Of a stretch of 64,000 bases of DNA, positions 12,640 through 23,068 are shown piece by piece. How positions within the stretch are numbered: position 1 is the first letter of the stretch; each line of letters begins with the position of its first letter. The notes beneath the pieces were generated by a model. It did no database searches. It was not told where the DNA came from and saw only the letters and a program-made list of their open reading frames with translations. Made by a program: the position numbers and the translations under genes. The stretch is from assembly GCA_011317545.1 (NCBI GenBank), contig WUJK01000011.1:883501-947500 (forward strand), given 5' to 3'. This DNA comes from Coniella vitis (lineage: Eukaryota > Ascomycota > Sordariomycetes > Diaporthales > Schizoparmaceae).

Positions 12640-12908
12640 TGAAGATCTGCCTGGTGAGACCGGACCAGCCTACAAAGGCAGGTTACGCCGCAGGGCTGAT
12701 CGCCCCCCCCCCCCCAATAGGTCCCTTTTCTTTCCACTTTCCCGTTTGGGAAAAAGGAAAATTGTTGTTCGGCGGTAAAGGGTTCAAGAAGGGCACCAAT
12801 GAGGCGCATGCCCCTGAGGTCGTGCTGCTCGTCCACGTGCTGGATGATGCGGCACCTGAGCTCGGGTGACAAGCTGAGCAGTCGGATGCTGTCAGTACGT
12901 ACTCTCAC
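12640..12908 (-). pseudogene. F-box-like fragment (relic)
   Basis: The minus strand, from about 12908 down to about 12770, encodes a pattern close to a fungal F-box domain (LLSLSPELRCRIIQHVD then DLRGMRLIGALLEPF). No ATG starts this frame: an in-frame TGA stands a few codons upstream of the first possible residue. After about 50 residues the frame runs through a poly-G tract into sequence with no resemblance to anything. I read it as a decayed or exon-poor fragment of an F-box gene. It could also be a real exon whose neighbours I failed to find. Confidence 0.35.
12703..12715. repeat. poly-C run (C13)
   Basis: Thirteen C on the plus strand, immediately beyond the F-box-like reading frame. It disrupts any plausible continuation of that frame. 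Confidence 0.9.
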
Positions 12909-13229
12909 TTCAGGCAAGAATTACTGTCATGAGCCAGGATATTGGATATTTGAACCTTCATTATAGGTGCTGTAAGACACAAGAAGTCACAAAGGAGGTT
13001 TTATTGAGGAGTTGTTGGTGCATTAGATACAGAATAGGGTACACTTTTGCTCGCCTCGACAAACTTGTGAAGCGCAACGCTATTGTATCATCTTGGGTGG
13101 TCCAGTTGCAGCTTGGTCCTCATTTTCATTCTCATGCTTGCATCAGGTGTGACCTCCTTATCCGTCTCGTTACTACGTTAAACATTATAGCCATCCCGTC
13201 CTCGTCCTTGTAATGAATACAGTCACAGC

Positions 13230-13922
13230 CTACGTAAGCCTTCGCACTTCCTCGTCCTCCATCCTGACAATTTTGATCCCTTCCGCGTGCAAACTCTTGG
13301 TACACTCAACCCACGCCTCCTCACCTCCAACCGCCTTCGTCCCCTCCTCAACAACATACACCACAAATCCTTCCCTTGCCGCGTCCACCGCCGTTGCCTT
13401 GACGCAGTAATCATATGCCAACCCAACCACGTACACATGGGTGATGCCGCGCTGCCTCAACATGCCTGAGATTCCGGAATCGCTCACAGTGGGCTGCCGA
13501 AACGGGTCGTAGAACGCACTGTACATTTCCACGCGCGGGTCCTGGCCCTTCTTCACCACGGCGTCTATGCGACTGGTGTCCAACTCTGGGATTAGTGCTG
13601 CGCCGGGGGTGTCTTGGACGCAGTGGACGGGCCAGAGGCGGGTTGTGTAGGGCTCCTCAGCAGGGTTCAAGGGGTTGGTGATGGTTGTGGTGTCGATGAA
13701 GGGCTGCTTGGGCGGGTTGTGCGTGCTGGCAAAGGAGACATGGTCTGCTGGGTGCCAGTCTTGTGTTGCGACGCGAAGGGCAAACTTGGGCTGGGCGAGA
13801 AGAGTGTTGATAGGAGTGGCGATGGAGCGGCCTTGCGGTACGGCGAGGGAGCCGTTGGGTGGGCAAAAGTCTTCTTGGACGTCGACTATAATGAGCGCAG
13901 GAACGAAGGGTTGGGAAGCCAT
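13230..13922 (-). CDS. PNC1: nicotinamidase (isochorismatase-like hydrolase)
   Basis: A single exon of 230 residues. It belongs to the isochorismatase-like fold, Pnc1 type: it hydrolyses nicotinamide to nicotinate plus ammonia in NAD+ salvage and relieves sirtuin inhibition. The catalytic triad is visible as D14 (IIVDVQEDF), K125 (VVKKGQDP) and C173 (GLAYDYCVKAT). The metal-binding pattern D55-W-H57-x3-H61 is intact. The length and the LWPVHCVQ segment match fungal Pnc1 proteins of about 215-240 residues. The ATG at 13922 is preferred over an upstream in-frame codon because the conserved fold begins at residue 8. The gene is divergent from the GH2 gene with 772 bp between starts. Confidence 0.93.
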   Translation of the reverse strand: MASQPFVPALIIVDVQEDFCPPNGSLAVPQGRSIATPINTLLAQPKFALRVATQDWHPADHVSFASTHNPPKQPFIDTTTITNPLNPAEEPYTTRLWPVHCVQDTPGAALIPELDTSRIDAVVKKGQDPRVEMYSAFYDPFRQPTVSDSGISGMLRQRGITHVYVVGLAYDYCVKATAVDAAREGFVVYVVEEGTKAVGGEEAWVECTKSLHAEGIKIVRMEDEEVRRLT

Positions 13923-14694
13923 TTTGTTTTTCTTGCTTTGCACAGAGAGAGATATTTCTGAGTCTGGCTATGAGAGACGGGATTGTAATCGCTCGAAGGG
14001 CGTTTGATGATTACCCCGGTCTTGATAGCGGTTCGTACCTATGTACCTGCCCGCGCAATGCTATTTGTTTGTAAGCCGATGGTTGTAGTGAGATAATCTG
14101 GGGTGCGCCCTCTGAAGCCCTAACCCTGTTGGCCTCAGACTTCACTCCTACTAAACATTGCTGAGTGCGCCCTTCTCATCCGGTGCCTGACCGTGCAAGG
14201 AATAAGACGGACGATCCGCATAGCGCATGTGAGAGAATGGAATGTTGTATCAAAGGCATCATTTCCACCGTTCTCTGCTTCGGCACCATGACATCTACAT
14301 ATCTGGTCGCAGTCATGCATCTCGCAGCGACATTGCCATACACCCTAGCCTTAACCAGCTCTCACGGCATTGCATAACCCAGCCAGGACTGGCCTTCGCT
14401 GTGTAGTATTCGGACGACTAATAGATGAAGGCGTGAGTATGCCTTGCTCGGCTTCTAACGCACCGAACCTGTCGAGCAGATGTTCGTCTCTCCACTCTTG
14501 GCTCGCTATTTAGCCTAAGTATACGGATCGAGGTTGCAGCGCAGCCGGCATACCCCAAAGTCCATCAATCTGTGGAGAACTTTCAGATGCTCAAAAGACG
14601 ATAAATTCAGCGATTGCGCCTCTGCAAAGGCCATCAGGATGGTGATGGCCACAAGAATTACGCACTGCTGAGCCTCCAGTACAAGGAGCTCACT
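13923..14694. promoter_or_regulatory. divergent promoter region, PNC1 / GH2
   Basis: This 772-bp stretch separates two outward-facing starts and must hold both promoters. A telomere-like block, AAGCCCTAACCCT, lies at 14115-14127, about 200 bp upstream of the nicotinamidase start. I see no other clear site and no small gene. Confidence 0.5.
14115..14127. promoter_or_regulatory. telobox-like motif AAGCCCTAACCCT
   Basis: It matches the CCCTAA core and the ARCCCTAA form known for Tbf1-type factors. It lies 193 bp upstream of the nicotinamidase start codon. Binding is not shown. Confidence 0.4.
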
Positions 14695-17463
14695 ATGGCC
14701 ACTCGCGATACCAACATGTCAAATGAGTGTATCAGGATACTAGCAGCGAGATTTCTTGCTGCTCTCGCGCTTCTTTTGCTTTACGCTCCGCATGTCTCCT
14801 CTACATCGACTTCGGCGCCCAAACACAACATCCCTCCAACAGGGAACCGTGAACGCATCAGTCTCAACTCGGGCTGGAAATTCAAACGCTTTGAAGAGAA
14901 CCCGGATGGCTTGACATACGATGTTCGCCCAGACCAGGTCAACTTGACTTTATCAGTGCTCAAGCCTTGGATCCTTCCTACTGCCAATGAGTTCATTATT
15001 GATCCTGCTGACCAGTACCCATACCCCACTGCTGAGCCACCAGGAGGCAATGTCTCATTTTTGCAAAAGGACTTCGATGACAATTCATGGGAGTCCGTCA
15101 CCCTTCCCCATGACTGGGCAATCAAGGGGCCCTTTTACACGGGCGATGATCCTGTTGTTCCCACAACAATGGGCGCATTGCCTGTGCAAGGTGTTGGATG
15201 GTATCGGAGGAACATCTCCTGGACGCAGACCGAGGTGGATCAGGGCAAGCTCGCTTTTCTGGAGGTCGACGGCGCCACGTCCTATGCAATAGTTTGGTTG
15301 AACGGCGAGCTTGTGGGCGGTTGGCCCTACCCTTACAACTCATGGCGTCTCGATCTCACGCCGCATCTCAAGCCAGGAAACGACAATCTCCTGGCAATCC
15401 GCCTGGACAACCCCAACCAGTCATCAAGATGGTATCCTGGCGCTGGCGTCTACCGAAATGTCTGGCTGACAAAGACGATGTCGGTCAACGTTGGGCACTA
15501 TGGGACCCAGGTTGTTGCAAACAAGGTCTCGAGCGACTCAGCTGTCCTTGATTTAGCAGTACAAATCACGAACATGGGCTCAACGGCACAAGAAATAGAT
15601 GTCTCCACTGATGTCTATGTGTACGATGCTGATAATGACTCCAGGAGTTCATTTGTTACCTCGTTCCCTTCGTCAAGCCAGTCGATAGACCCAAAGGAAT
15701 CCATCACTATCAACAGTTCCACAACAATTCGCAATCCTCGACTCTGGTTTCCGTATCCAGCTGGTGATGCAAGCCTTTACGAAGCTGTGACTCGAGTATC
15801 TCTCTCCCATACCTCCGAAATTGACTCGTACTCGACCCGGTTCGGCATTCGCTCGCTTGATTACACGGGTGACAACGGTCTCCTCGTAAACGGAGAGCGC
15901 GTTATGGTTCAGGGCGTCAATGATCACCACGACCTAGGCGCTATTGGCACAGCCTTTAATGTACGAGCTGCACAGCGACAGCTCGAGATATTACGAAAAA
16001 TGGGCGTCAATGCCATTCGCATGTCCCACAATCCGCCCGCTCCTGAACTTCTCGATCTAACCGACCGCATGGGATTCATCATCCTGGATGAAATCTTTGA
16101 CTGCTGGCAACTCAACAAGACCGAGAATGATTTCCACCTCATTTGGGATGATTGGCATGAGGCAGACCTTCGAAACATGGCGCGGCGTGACAGGAACCAT
16201 CCAAGCGTGATATTCTGGAGCTATGGAAATGAGGTCGGCGAGCAAGAGACTGGCAAAGCCGGTGCTGCCATTAATGCCGCCCTTAGAAGAATTCTTGCGC
16301 AGGAAGACCCGACTCGTCATGCATCTGCCAGCCAGAATCAAGCACAGCCCAACTCGACGTGGAGCAACGTAACTGAACAATTCTATCTCAACTACCAGGG
16401 TGCAGGCATCAGAAACACGGTGGCCTACTCCAACCTCGCCGGCATCGTCACTGAGCCTCTGTACCCAGCCTATCACGCTGACTACCCAGACAAGCTCATT
16501 CTGTCTTCCGAATCAGCATCAGCGCTCAGCTCAAGAGGAACCTTCATCTTTCCTGTGACGAACTACTCGTCGGCCCCAGCAAACACTACATCCGGCGAAG
16601 ACACATCAGCTCTTTTTGTAAGCGCCTATGAACTCTACACAGCCAACTTCGGCTCCTCACCTGATAAAGTCTTTGCAAGCCAAGACGAGAACCCTTACGT
16701 GGCAGGTGAATTTGTGTGGTCTGGCTTCGACTATCTCGGTGAGCCGACCCCTTACAACGATCGCAGCTCGTACAGTGGCATCGTCGACCTCGCTGGGTTC
16801 CCCAAGGATCGCTTCTACATCTATCAAGCCCACTGGCGACCCGATTACCCAATGGCCCATATCCTGCCGCACTGGACGTGGCCTGAGCGCGTTGGCCTCG
16901 TGACGCCTGTGCATGTATTCTCGAGCGCCGACACTGCTGAGTTGTTTCTGAATAATATCTCGCTGGGGACGCGCACCCGGGGTCCCTCTGAGTATCGGTT
17001 CCGTTGGGACGATGTTGTTTACACTCCTGGTGAGCTGCGCGTGGAAACCGCAAAGGGAAACCAGAGCTGGGCCAACGCGACGGTGCGTACAGCTGGGGAT
17101 CCTGCTGGAATCAGGCTCAGCGCTGATAGAGCGGTTATTGATGGGGACGGAGTGGATCTGTCGTACATCACTGCTGAGATAGTCGACGAGGACGGGATTG
17201 TGGTACCGCGGGCGAACAACTCAATTACGTTTAGTGTCAAAGGGGCCAATGGTGAGATTGTGGCGACGGATAATGGGTATCAGGCTGATTACACGCCTTT
17301 CCCGTCTGTCACGAGGAATGCGTTTAGTGGGCTTGCGCTGGCAATTGTGCGTGGTTTGGCCCGAGCTGGTGGAGTTCATGGAGCTGGTTCGTCGTCTTCG
17401 TTCACGGTTGCAGCGAAGTCGGATGGCTTGCGGCAGGGAGTGGTTGTCATCCAAACGAACTAG
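14695..17463 (+). CDS. secreted beta-galactosidase-like glycoside hydrolase, GH2
   Basis: A single exon of 922 residues from the ATG at 14695; a second ATG at 14716 would give MSNECIRIL… and an equally good signal peptide (hydrophobic core LAALALLLLYA). Domains in order: GH2 sugar-binding beta-sandwich (about 60-290, with TLPHDWAIKGPF and GWYRRN), Ig-like domain (about 290-400), TIM barrel (about 405-700), then DUF4982-type and Ig-like C-terminal domains. Catalytic candidates are E513 (SYGNEVGE, acid/base) and E606 (LSSESASALSSRG, nucleophile). Several NxS/T sequons fit secretion. Relatives release terminal beta-galactose or related sugars from plant polysaccharides and glycans. The exact substrate cannot be read from sequence. 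Confidence 0.9.
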   Translation: MATRDTNMSNECIRILAARFLAALALLLLYAPHVSSTSTSAPKHNIPPTGNRERISLNSGWKFKRFEENPDGLTYDVRPDQVNLTLSVLKPWILPTANEFIIDPADQYPYPTAEPPGGNVSFLQKDFDDNSWESVTLPHDWAIKGPFYTGDDPVVPTTMGALPVQGVGWYRRNISWTQTEVDQGKLAFLEVDGATSYAIVWLNGELVGGWPYPYNSWRLDLTPHLKPGNDNLLAIRLDNPNQSSRWYPGAGVYRNVWLTKTMSVNVGHYGTQVVANKVSSDSAVLDLAVQITNMGSTAQEIDVSTDVYVYDADNDSRSSFVTSFPSSSQSIDPKESITINSSTTIRNPRLWFPYPAGDASLYEAVTRVSLSHTSEIDSYSTRFGIRSLDYTGDNGLLVNGERVMVQGVNDHHDLGAIGTAFNVRAAQRQLEILRKMGVNAIRMSHNPPAPELLDLTDRMGFIILDEIFDCWQLNKTENDFHLIWDDWHEADLRNMARRDRNHPSVIFWSYGNEVGEQETGKAGAAINAALRRILAQEDPTRHASASQNQAQPNSTWSNVTEQFYLNYQGAGIRNTVAYSNLAGIVTEPLYPAYHADYPDKLILSSESASALSSRGTFIFPVTNYSSAPANTTSGEDTSALFVSAYELYTANFGSSPDKVFASQDENPYVAGEFVWSGFDYLGEPTPYNDRSSYSGIVDLAGFPKDRFYIYQAHWRPDYPMAHILPHWTWPERVGLVTPVHVFSSADTAELFLNNISLGTRTRGPSEYRFRWDDVVYTPGELRVETAKGNQSWANATVRTAGDPAGIRLSADRAVIDGDGVDLSYITAEIVDEDGIVVPRANNSITFSVKGANGEIVATDNGYQADYTPFPSVTRNAFSGLALAIVRGLARAGGVHGAGSSSSFTVAAKSDGLRQGVVVIQTN

Positions 17464-18062
17464 GCAGGTTGAGCACTATCAACAGATTTCGTTGTGTCAA
17501 CGTCAACTTCTGGACAAATATGACGACGATCACTGCACCTGATACTGATATCTTCGGTGCCTCGGGGCCCTTGCTCCCAACTACTACAGGATATGCGAAG
17601 CCGAAAATACAACAGTCTTACGAATCAAGCCTTCTCGCAACTTCTGCTCTTCCGTGTCAGTAAAAAAGACAGCTGTTTGTGCTTAACCGCCTAACAATCT
17701 TCACCAGCATTTTCACAAACCAAATTCGGGAATATCGATCCTTCTTCTTCTTTTTAGGGGCTTCTATCTTATGCATGGCAGTTTGACAGACATGACAAAT
17801 TATTTCGCTCACGTACTCATGATCGATTTCTACCCCTTTCAAGAAAAGTGTCCCTCCGTTGGACCACCCGCGCACCTCGAAAAGAATTCGAAGGTGAGCA
17901 TAATCCAAACCCTTCTACCGATCTGTCTAATCTTTCTTGCATGATTGTTGCTTTGTGTAGTGGCAAAGTGATACAAAACAGTGCCGACAAACCTTCTACA
18001 AAGCTAGAATCGATCGTATCCGCGATGGCAAGGTCAAGAACAGAAAGCCACTCGCCCAAGAC
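17464..18062. other. convergent intergenic region
   Basis: This lies between the 3' ends of the GH2 gene (+) and the hypothetical gene at 18063 (-). It should hold both 3' UTRs. I see no gene. A minus-strand frame of 83 codons (17908-17657) lacks an ATG and any family resemblance. Confidence 0.6.
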
Positions 18063-19670
18063 TTATCCCTTCTTGACACCATTCTTTCCGCCGCGGCGCA
18101 GGAAATCGGCCTGGGTCTTTTGGATTTGAGTCATCTCAGCGGCAGTGAGGCTGCTCATGCGGGTCTTCATCTTGGAAATTGAAGACTTGCTGTTGGTAGT
18201 AGTGCTGGTCCGAACCTTTTCAGTGTCGTTTTTTGCGTTGCTGCTCTTGGCGGTGCTGGGAGCACGAGAACGCAAGATCATGTTGCCAGCGCGAGGACCT
18301 GTCCGACGAGTCATGAGCATTAGTAACAAGGTCCTTTCTTCTTCTTCTTCTTCTTCTTGTTCTTGTGATTTCCTAGCCTTACCCCCCTGTTTCCATTGCT
18401 ATTTCAAGTGATTCGGTTGAGGGGACTCGAGGGGCGGGTAGCAGAGAACTTACGTCGAGAGCAACATACGCGCGAAGAACGGAGGACTGGAGGGCGGGAG
18501 ACCTTGATGCGCTTACCAGCGCCTTTTCGGGCGCCTTTGCCAGTGTCCTTACCGTCGTCTCCCTGCATGGTAGCGTTGACGGTAGCATTGCCATTGCAGT
18601 TGGCGCCACCAATACCATGAACACTTTCTGGCTGCGCATTACCACTAGAAATGGCATTGTGGTCACCAGCACCATCTTGAAAGCGCCTGACGCGCGGGGG
18701 AAGCATGGCAGGCAAGATCTTGGCGGCAAAAATCATGCAGTATCCGTCCTGGTGCATCATAACGCAGTTGCGCGGCAGCACGACACCAGCAGGAGGGTCA
18801 TCAACGACCTGAGGGTGACGGAACCAAAACACATCCAGCAGATTCTCAATCTTGAACAGCAAGCAGAGGCCTGTGGCAACATCGGCGTTCGAAGCACCGT
18901 ACAGATTCCACTCGCCCTGTTTGACAGGGGTCTTGATGATGGCGCGCAGAGCATTCGGGTTGAAGGGCCGAGTAGTGATGCCGGCGGGATTGCGGTTGTG
19001 CGGACCAGGGATCATGCCGATCCAGATGAAGGCGGGCTTCTCGAACGTGGGCGGGCTGCCAGTGAAGTCGCTCGTGTTACCGACGACGGAAAAGCTGCCG
19101 TTGCCGGTGCCGCGAGGGACCTGGCGCCAGAGCTGCTTGCCACCGGTAAAGGGACCGAAATACTCGAGATTCAGATGGGCTTTGTTAGTCAGGCTAACTG
19201 GGAAATAGTGCGCGTAAGTCTCAAAGTTGAGGTTACGGGCGATTTCCTGTTTGAGGACGCGACGGGGTTAGTAATGCACGTGTGTCTGTTATGTGCCTGG
19301 ACTACCTGAGCAAGGCTTCAGGTAGGCTCACCTTTCTGGTGCTGCCCATCTGGATGGAGGGAGAGGCGCCATAGATTGGCTGCGGCCGAAGACGAGTAAG
19401 GAGATTGTCGCCAACTCGCTGCTGCTGAACGGGAGGAACGCCATCGGCGTGTTGTGGCTGGGCAAGAGAAGAGCCACTGATTTCCTGCCCTTGAACGGGG
19501 TAAGTCTGAAATTGGCTTGGGTGGCTCAGCATTCTGGCGTCAAGGCCACGGACGAGACCCGCATTGGAAGCCATGATAGCGGCCTGGGCTTGCGGTGGTC
19601 CTGTTGAAAGGCGAGAAGGAAAGCTGGCACCAGCTGGCTTCGTTTGTTTGTGTAAGAGGAAAGAAAGCAT
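18063..19670 (-). CDS. conserved-looking protein of unknown function
   Basis: Three exons on the minus strand: 19670-19332, 19246-18454 and 18298-18063, giving 455 residues. The introns are 85 nt (GTGAGC…CAG, branch TTACTAACC) and 155 nt (GTAAGT…CAG, branch TTACTAATG). The start could instead be the ATG at 19574, which shortens the protein by 32 residues. A Gln/Pro-rich N-terminus is followed by a folded-looking core (residues about 115-285) with aromatic, mixed-polarity segments such as LNLEYFGPFTGGKQLW and NLLDVFWFRHPQVVDDPP. A Gly/Asp/Lys-rich linker and a basic C-terminus (TQADFLRRGGKNGVKKG) complete it. I do not recognise a domain. The basic tail would fit nucleic-acid contact, but this is a guess. 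Confidence 0.75.
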
Positions 19671-21178
19671 GGAAAGAGGGGCCACTGGGTCAGTTCTGGT
19701 TTGAGGTTAATTTTTCTTGCTAGAACTCAAGCGGCGAGTTGATTATATTCGTCAAATTATTAGCACTATAGTCCTATGGCTCGCTGAAGTGACCGGGGAG
19801 GAGGAGGACTATCGGTTTTGGGCAGCCTTCCAAGCAGCCACTGTCGATATACTGCTATGTATATTTCACATAATAACTGTTTAGGATTACTTGTGATTTA
19901 TATATGGCTTTTGACACACGATAGCATCTATCCTTGTGTCTAGAGATCAGTGTTGCCTGGGTGCTGATGCTAGTTGTATGAAGATTGACTAGCATACAAG
20001 ACTTCTTGTGAGCAATGGTGTGAGCCGGAACATGGCCGAGTTGTCAGCAAGTGATTTCTATAAGCCTTTTCAAAAGATAGGTTTGTAATAGAAATATGGA
20101 CTGCTCAGAAGTTAGACCGGGGCCTACTATATCACAGAGATTATATATGATAGAAGTCCAACCTCATGTAACAGGACTCCAGCTGCTTAGGACGATTAAG
20201 GGATTATACCTTCTGCAGGACACAAAATTTCAAGACCATTCACGCAGTTATACAATGAATGGAATTAGTTCATCTCTGCAGAGCAAAGGGTAGCTAAATA
20301 ATTGAGAATATTACTGTTTTCAGCTCTGCCCTGATAATGACCGGGTTGTGAGGAGGGAGGACACAATGTTAACCCGTCAGATCTTATGGGCGAGTCAGGT
20401 ATTAAAAATGCCATCGGTACCAGAGACTAGGATAAAATGGAGGTCAGAAGAGCCTGAAATGCAATTCACATTAAACTAGATACTGGCTTTGGAAGCTTGA
20501 GAATAAATGCGCATTGTTCTTGAGCCCAAAGACCAAATGGCTCAGGATCCTGGATAGCCCTTGGCTATCTGTTTTCAAGGCACCTTCCTTTCCGGACACC
20601 AAGTACAACAAACTAATGCAAGGACTCTATTTACCCTCGCTGAGATGATAAACGGTACACAGTATGCGCGTATTACGATAAATTATGCTCGTGGAGTGCG
20701 ATTGAGAGGTTAATGAACTCAAGTCGCTTGATGTTTAGATGTCGTCCCCGAGCCTGACCCCTGGCCGACCGCTTTTGGCCATGCGGTGAGATCGTCTCGA
20801 TGGGAGACCCCTGTTCAATCCAAAAACGGCAGTAATTTTCAGCGGGGTGATCTGTGAATTGCTCGATATTCGCAGCCGAACTTTAACGTTCCATCCTTTG
20901 CCAGCCCAAATCAACAAATAACGAAACACTGCCAATTTCAACCGTTGCGAACTTACAATTTCGAGAAGAAGTCGCCTAAAAATCGAATATCCAAGACTTG
21001 GCACATCACGACTGTGCCGGAGCAACAGCTCCCCCCCCCCCAAAAAAAACAACATAACCGACCGTTGAGCGCCCGCTGGGTCACGCTGCGTAGCCTCTCT
21101 TGTCGCCCACGGATCGACACCTCCTCTCCTCTCAACCATACCTCTATCCTCTCGAAATACCCTCACAAACCACCCGAA
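19671..21178. other. AT-rich spacer, possible decayed repeat
   Basis: From about 19740 to 20700 the base composition drops clearly in GC compared with flanking genes, with many TA steps and no frame longer than 65 codons on the plus strand. This is what a mutated repeat or RIP-affected relic would look like, but no transposase or LTR could be recognised. The last 250 bp lead into RPC6 and contain C11 (21031-21041) followed by A8. Confidence 0.45.
21031..21041. repeat. poly-C run (C11) in the RPC6 leader
   Basis: C11 followed directly by A8, about 140 bp upstream of the RPC6 ATG, probably in the promoter or 5' UTR. Confidence 0.9.
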
Positions 21179-22387
21179 ATGGCCACCGCTTCCTCGGCAG
21201 GGTCCGATATGGACCCTGCCAAGCTGCTGGTCCTCAAGGACGCACTCTACGATGCTTGCGCTGCCTCGGGCGAGACGCTCTTCTCGCAAGAAGACTTGCT
21301 CGATTTCGGCGTCACGACCGAAGTCCACGTGCTCTCGACGCTGATCCAAAAGCTCATGACGGAGAAGCTCCTCATTGTCACGAACCGCCAGGGTGGTGGC
21401 ATTCTCTGGAAGCTGCGCTCGCCCGCCGACGCCGAGAAGTACCGCCACCTGAACCGCGAGCAGGCCATGGTGTATGAAATGATTGAGGATGCGGGTGCCG
21501 ATGGTATCTGGTCGCGAACACTCAAGGCCCGCCTGGGAATGCACGACTCGGTACTCAAGCAACATCTCAAGTTCCTCGAGAGCAAGGTTTACATCAAGGA
21601 CATGAAGAGCGTCGAGCATCCCAATAAGAAAATGTACATCAAGGCTAGCTTGCGGCCAAGCGACAAGGCGACGGGTGGTCCCTGGTTCACGGACGGGAAT
21701 CTTGACGAGGCTTTCATATCGGAGCTGCTTAAGGTCATTTTCGACTTTATCACGCGACAAAGTACATACCGCAGCGTGCACGTGGGCGGGGGCGCTGCTG
21801 GTAAGGAAAAGCAGCCCAAAAAGGGCATACTCAAGGCCGACCCAGCCAGTCTGAACAAGGGTATCAAGCGCGCCGCGAATGATATGTCCACCGACGACCC
21901 TGCCTCAGCACCAGCCACCACCAAGGCGTCAGCGTCCAGATCCAACCGCGAGCCCAAGCGAACCCAGCTCCTACCTCTTCCTGCTGGCTACAACGCATAC
22001 CCCACCACTCGCCAGCTCGCCGAGCTCATTTCCACCTCGGGTATCACCTCCAACACGACTTTAACTATATCCGACGTCCAGCAACTTGTGGACGTCCTGG
22101 TCTACGATGGGCTTGTCGAACCTGTGCGCATCGGCAAGACTCAGGGATACAGAACAGTGCGTCCCGGCGCGGTCGATCCCACTCCACTTACAGCGCTGAT
22201 GCGGGAGGATCATGGTGTCGACGAAGACCTGCTCGAGCTCCAGGCAGGGGATATGGGCGCCGGACCGCTGAGCAACGGCCTCACCGAGGCGCCATGTGGT
22301 AACTGCCCCGTCTTTGATCTCTGCGAAGAAGGCGGCCCGGTCAGCGCGGCGAATTGCGTCTATTTCCAACGCTGGCTAGGGGACTGA
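21179..22387 (+). CDS. RPC34: DNA-directed RNA polymerase III subunit RPC6 (RPC34)
   Basis: A single exon of 402 residues. The ATG at 21179 is chosen because the conserved winged-helix region begins soon after; the frame is open further upstream without family support. The protein has tandem winged-helix domains (about 10-75 with IQKLMTEKLL and GGILWKL; about 88-160 with IEDAGADGIWSRTLKARLGM), a segment AFISELLKVIFDFI, and a C-terminal cysteine cluster C373-x2-C376-x5-C382-x10-C393 that matches the iron-sulfur-binding end of RPC34/POLR3F. It is a Pol III-specific subunit that helps TFIIIB recruitment and open-complex formation for tRNA and 5S transcription in the nucleus. A Ser/Ala/Lys-rich insert of about 50 residues near 235-275 is typical of filamentous fungi. 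Confidence 0.95.
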   Translation: MATASSAGSDMDPAKLLVLKDALYDACAASGETLFSQEDLLDFGVTTEVHVLSTLIQKLMTEKLLIVTNRQGGGILWKLRSPADAEKYRHLNREQAMVYEMIEDAGADGIWSRTLKARLGMHDSVLKQHLKFLESKVYIKDMKSVEHPNKKMYIKASLRPSDKATGGPWFTDGNLDEAFISELLKVIFDFITRQSTYRSVHVGGGAAGKEKQPKKGILKADPASLNKGIKRAANDMSTDDPASAPATTKASASRSNREPKRTQLLPLPAGYNAYPTTRQLAELISTSGITSNTTLTISDVQQLVDVLVYDGLVEPVRIGKTQGYRTVRPGAVDPTPLTALMREDHGVDEDLLELQAGDMGAGPLSNGLTEAPCGNCPVFDLCEEGGPVSAANCVYFQRWLGD

Positions 22388-23068
22388 TCCCCGCATATGT
22401 TCCCATCACTGGGTGCCCTCGGGCAGGTTCTTTTCAATCGTTCTTCTTTAGCTCCAAGCTTTTAGCTGGTTTATCTAGAAGTTTCTTTACTTTTTGGAGG
22501 TTTCCATTGTATACATAATGGCATTTCAAGAATTGGCATGGCGAAGATGCATGCTCAAATGTATATACCAATCAGAAGCATGGCGGGCGTTGGTCACTGG
22601 GTGTTTGTTTTGAGGCGTACAGTTGGTCAAGGTTGCGTTGAGGGCATTTAAACATAACCCACTCGAGATATCCCATCAAGACATTGTCGGAAATACGCCG
22701 GTAGGCTGTGACACGCCCTCATACGGACAATTAATCTGTTCTTCATTCAATTTAACTAGACTTGGATTCAAAATTGCTGGGCTCATCGACGTACATGCAA
22801 GACACATACTCCAGGCGGTTGGCTACGCGGCGAACAGGGATAGACCCTTAGTGATGTAATGGAGTGGCAGGCAAGTCAACACAATGCACACAAATATCCC
22901 GGAATCAGATCAGTATACACAAGAGCAAGTCTTTGATTGGTTCGACGAGTCCTACTGAAGACGTCTATGCACTCAATGACCAGCCATAGCACTTAGCCTG
23001 ACAGTGATTCCCTTTTTGTCTTCCGTTCAATTCAAATAATGCCACAAAGTCCGCGTTTAACACAAGAC
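22388..23068. other. convergent intergenic region
   Basis: 3' flanks of RPC6 (+) and cyclophilin (-). I see no coding signal beyond a 78-codon chance frame at 22623-22859. Confidence 0.6.

Larger units (their letters stand above)
9809..13229. other. spacer upstream of the DHA2 gene
   Basis: Apart from the F-box-like relic described separately, I see no gene. The stretch just upstream of the exporter (9809-10400) is rich in CGA/ACA trinucleotides and keeps several short frames open by composition. Further along lie GT repeats (10577-10592), a telomere-like motif (10994-11005), several copies of the ACTATGTA-type motif (10741-10752, 11068-11077, 11286-11296, 11491-11504, 11922-11951) and C13 (12703-12715). 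Confidence 0.5.

Noticed and set aside
20735..21781. 348-codon minus-strand frame overlapping RPC6
   Set aside because: It is antisense to a clear RPC34 coding exon and shows no family resemblance.
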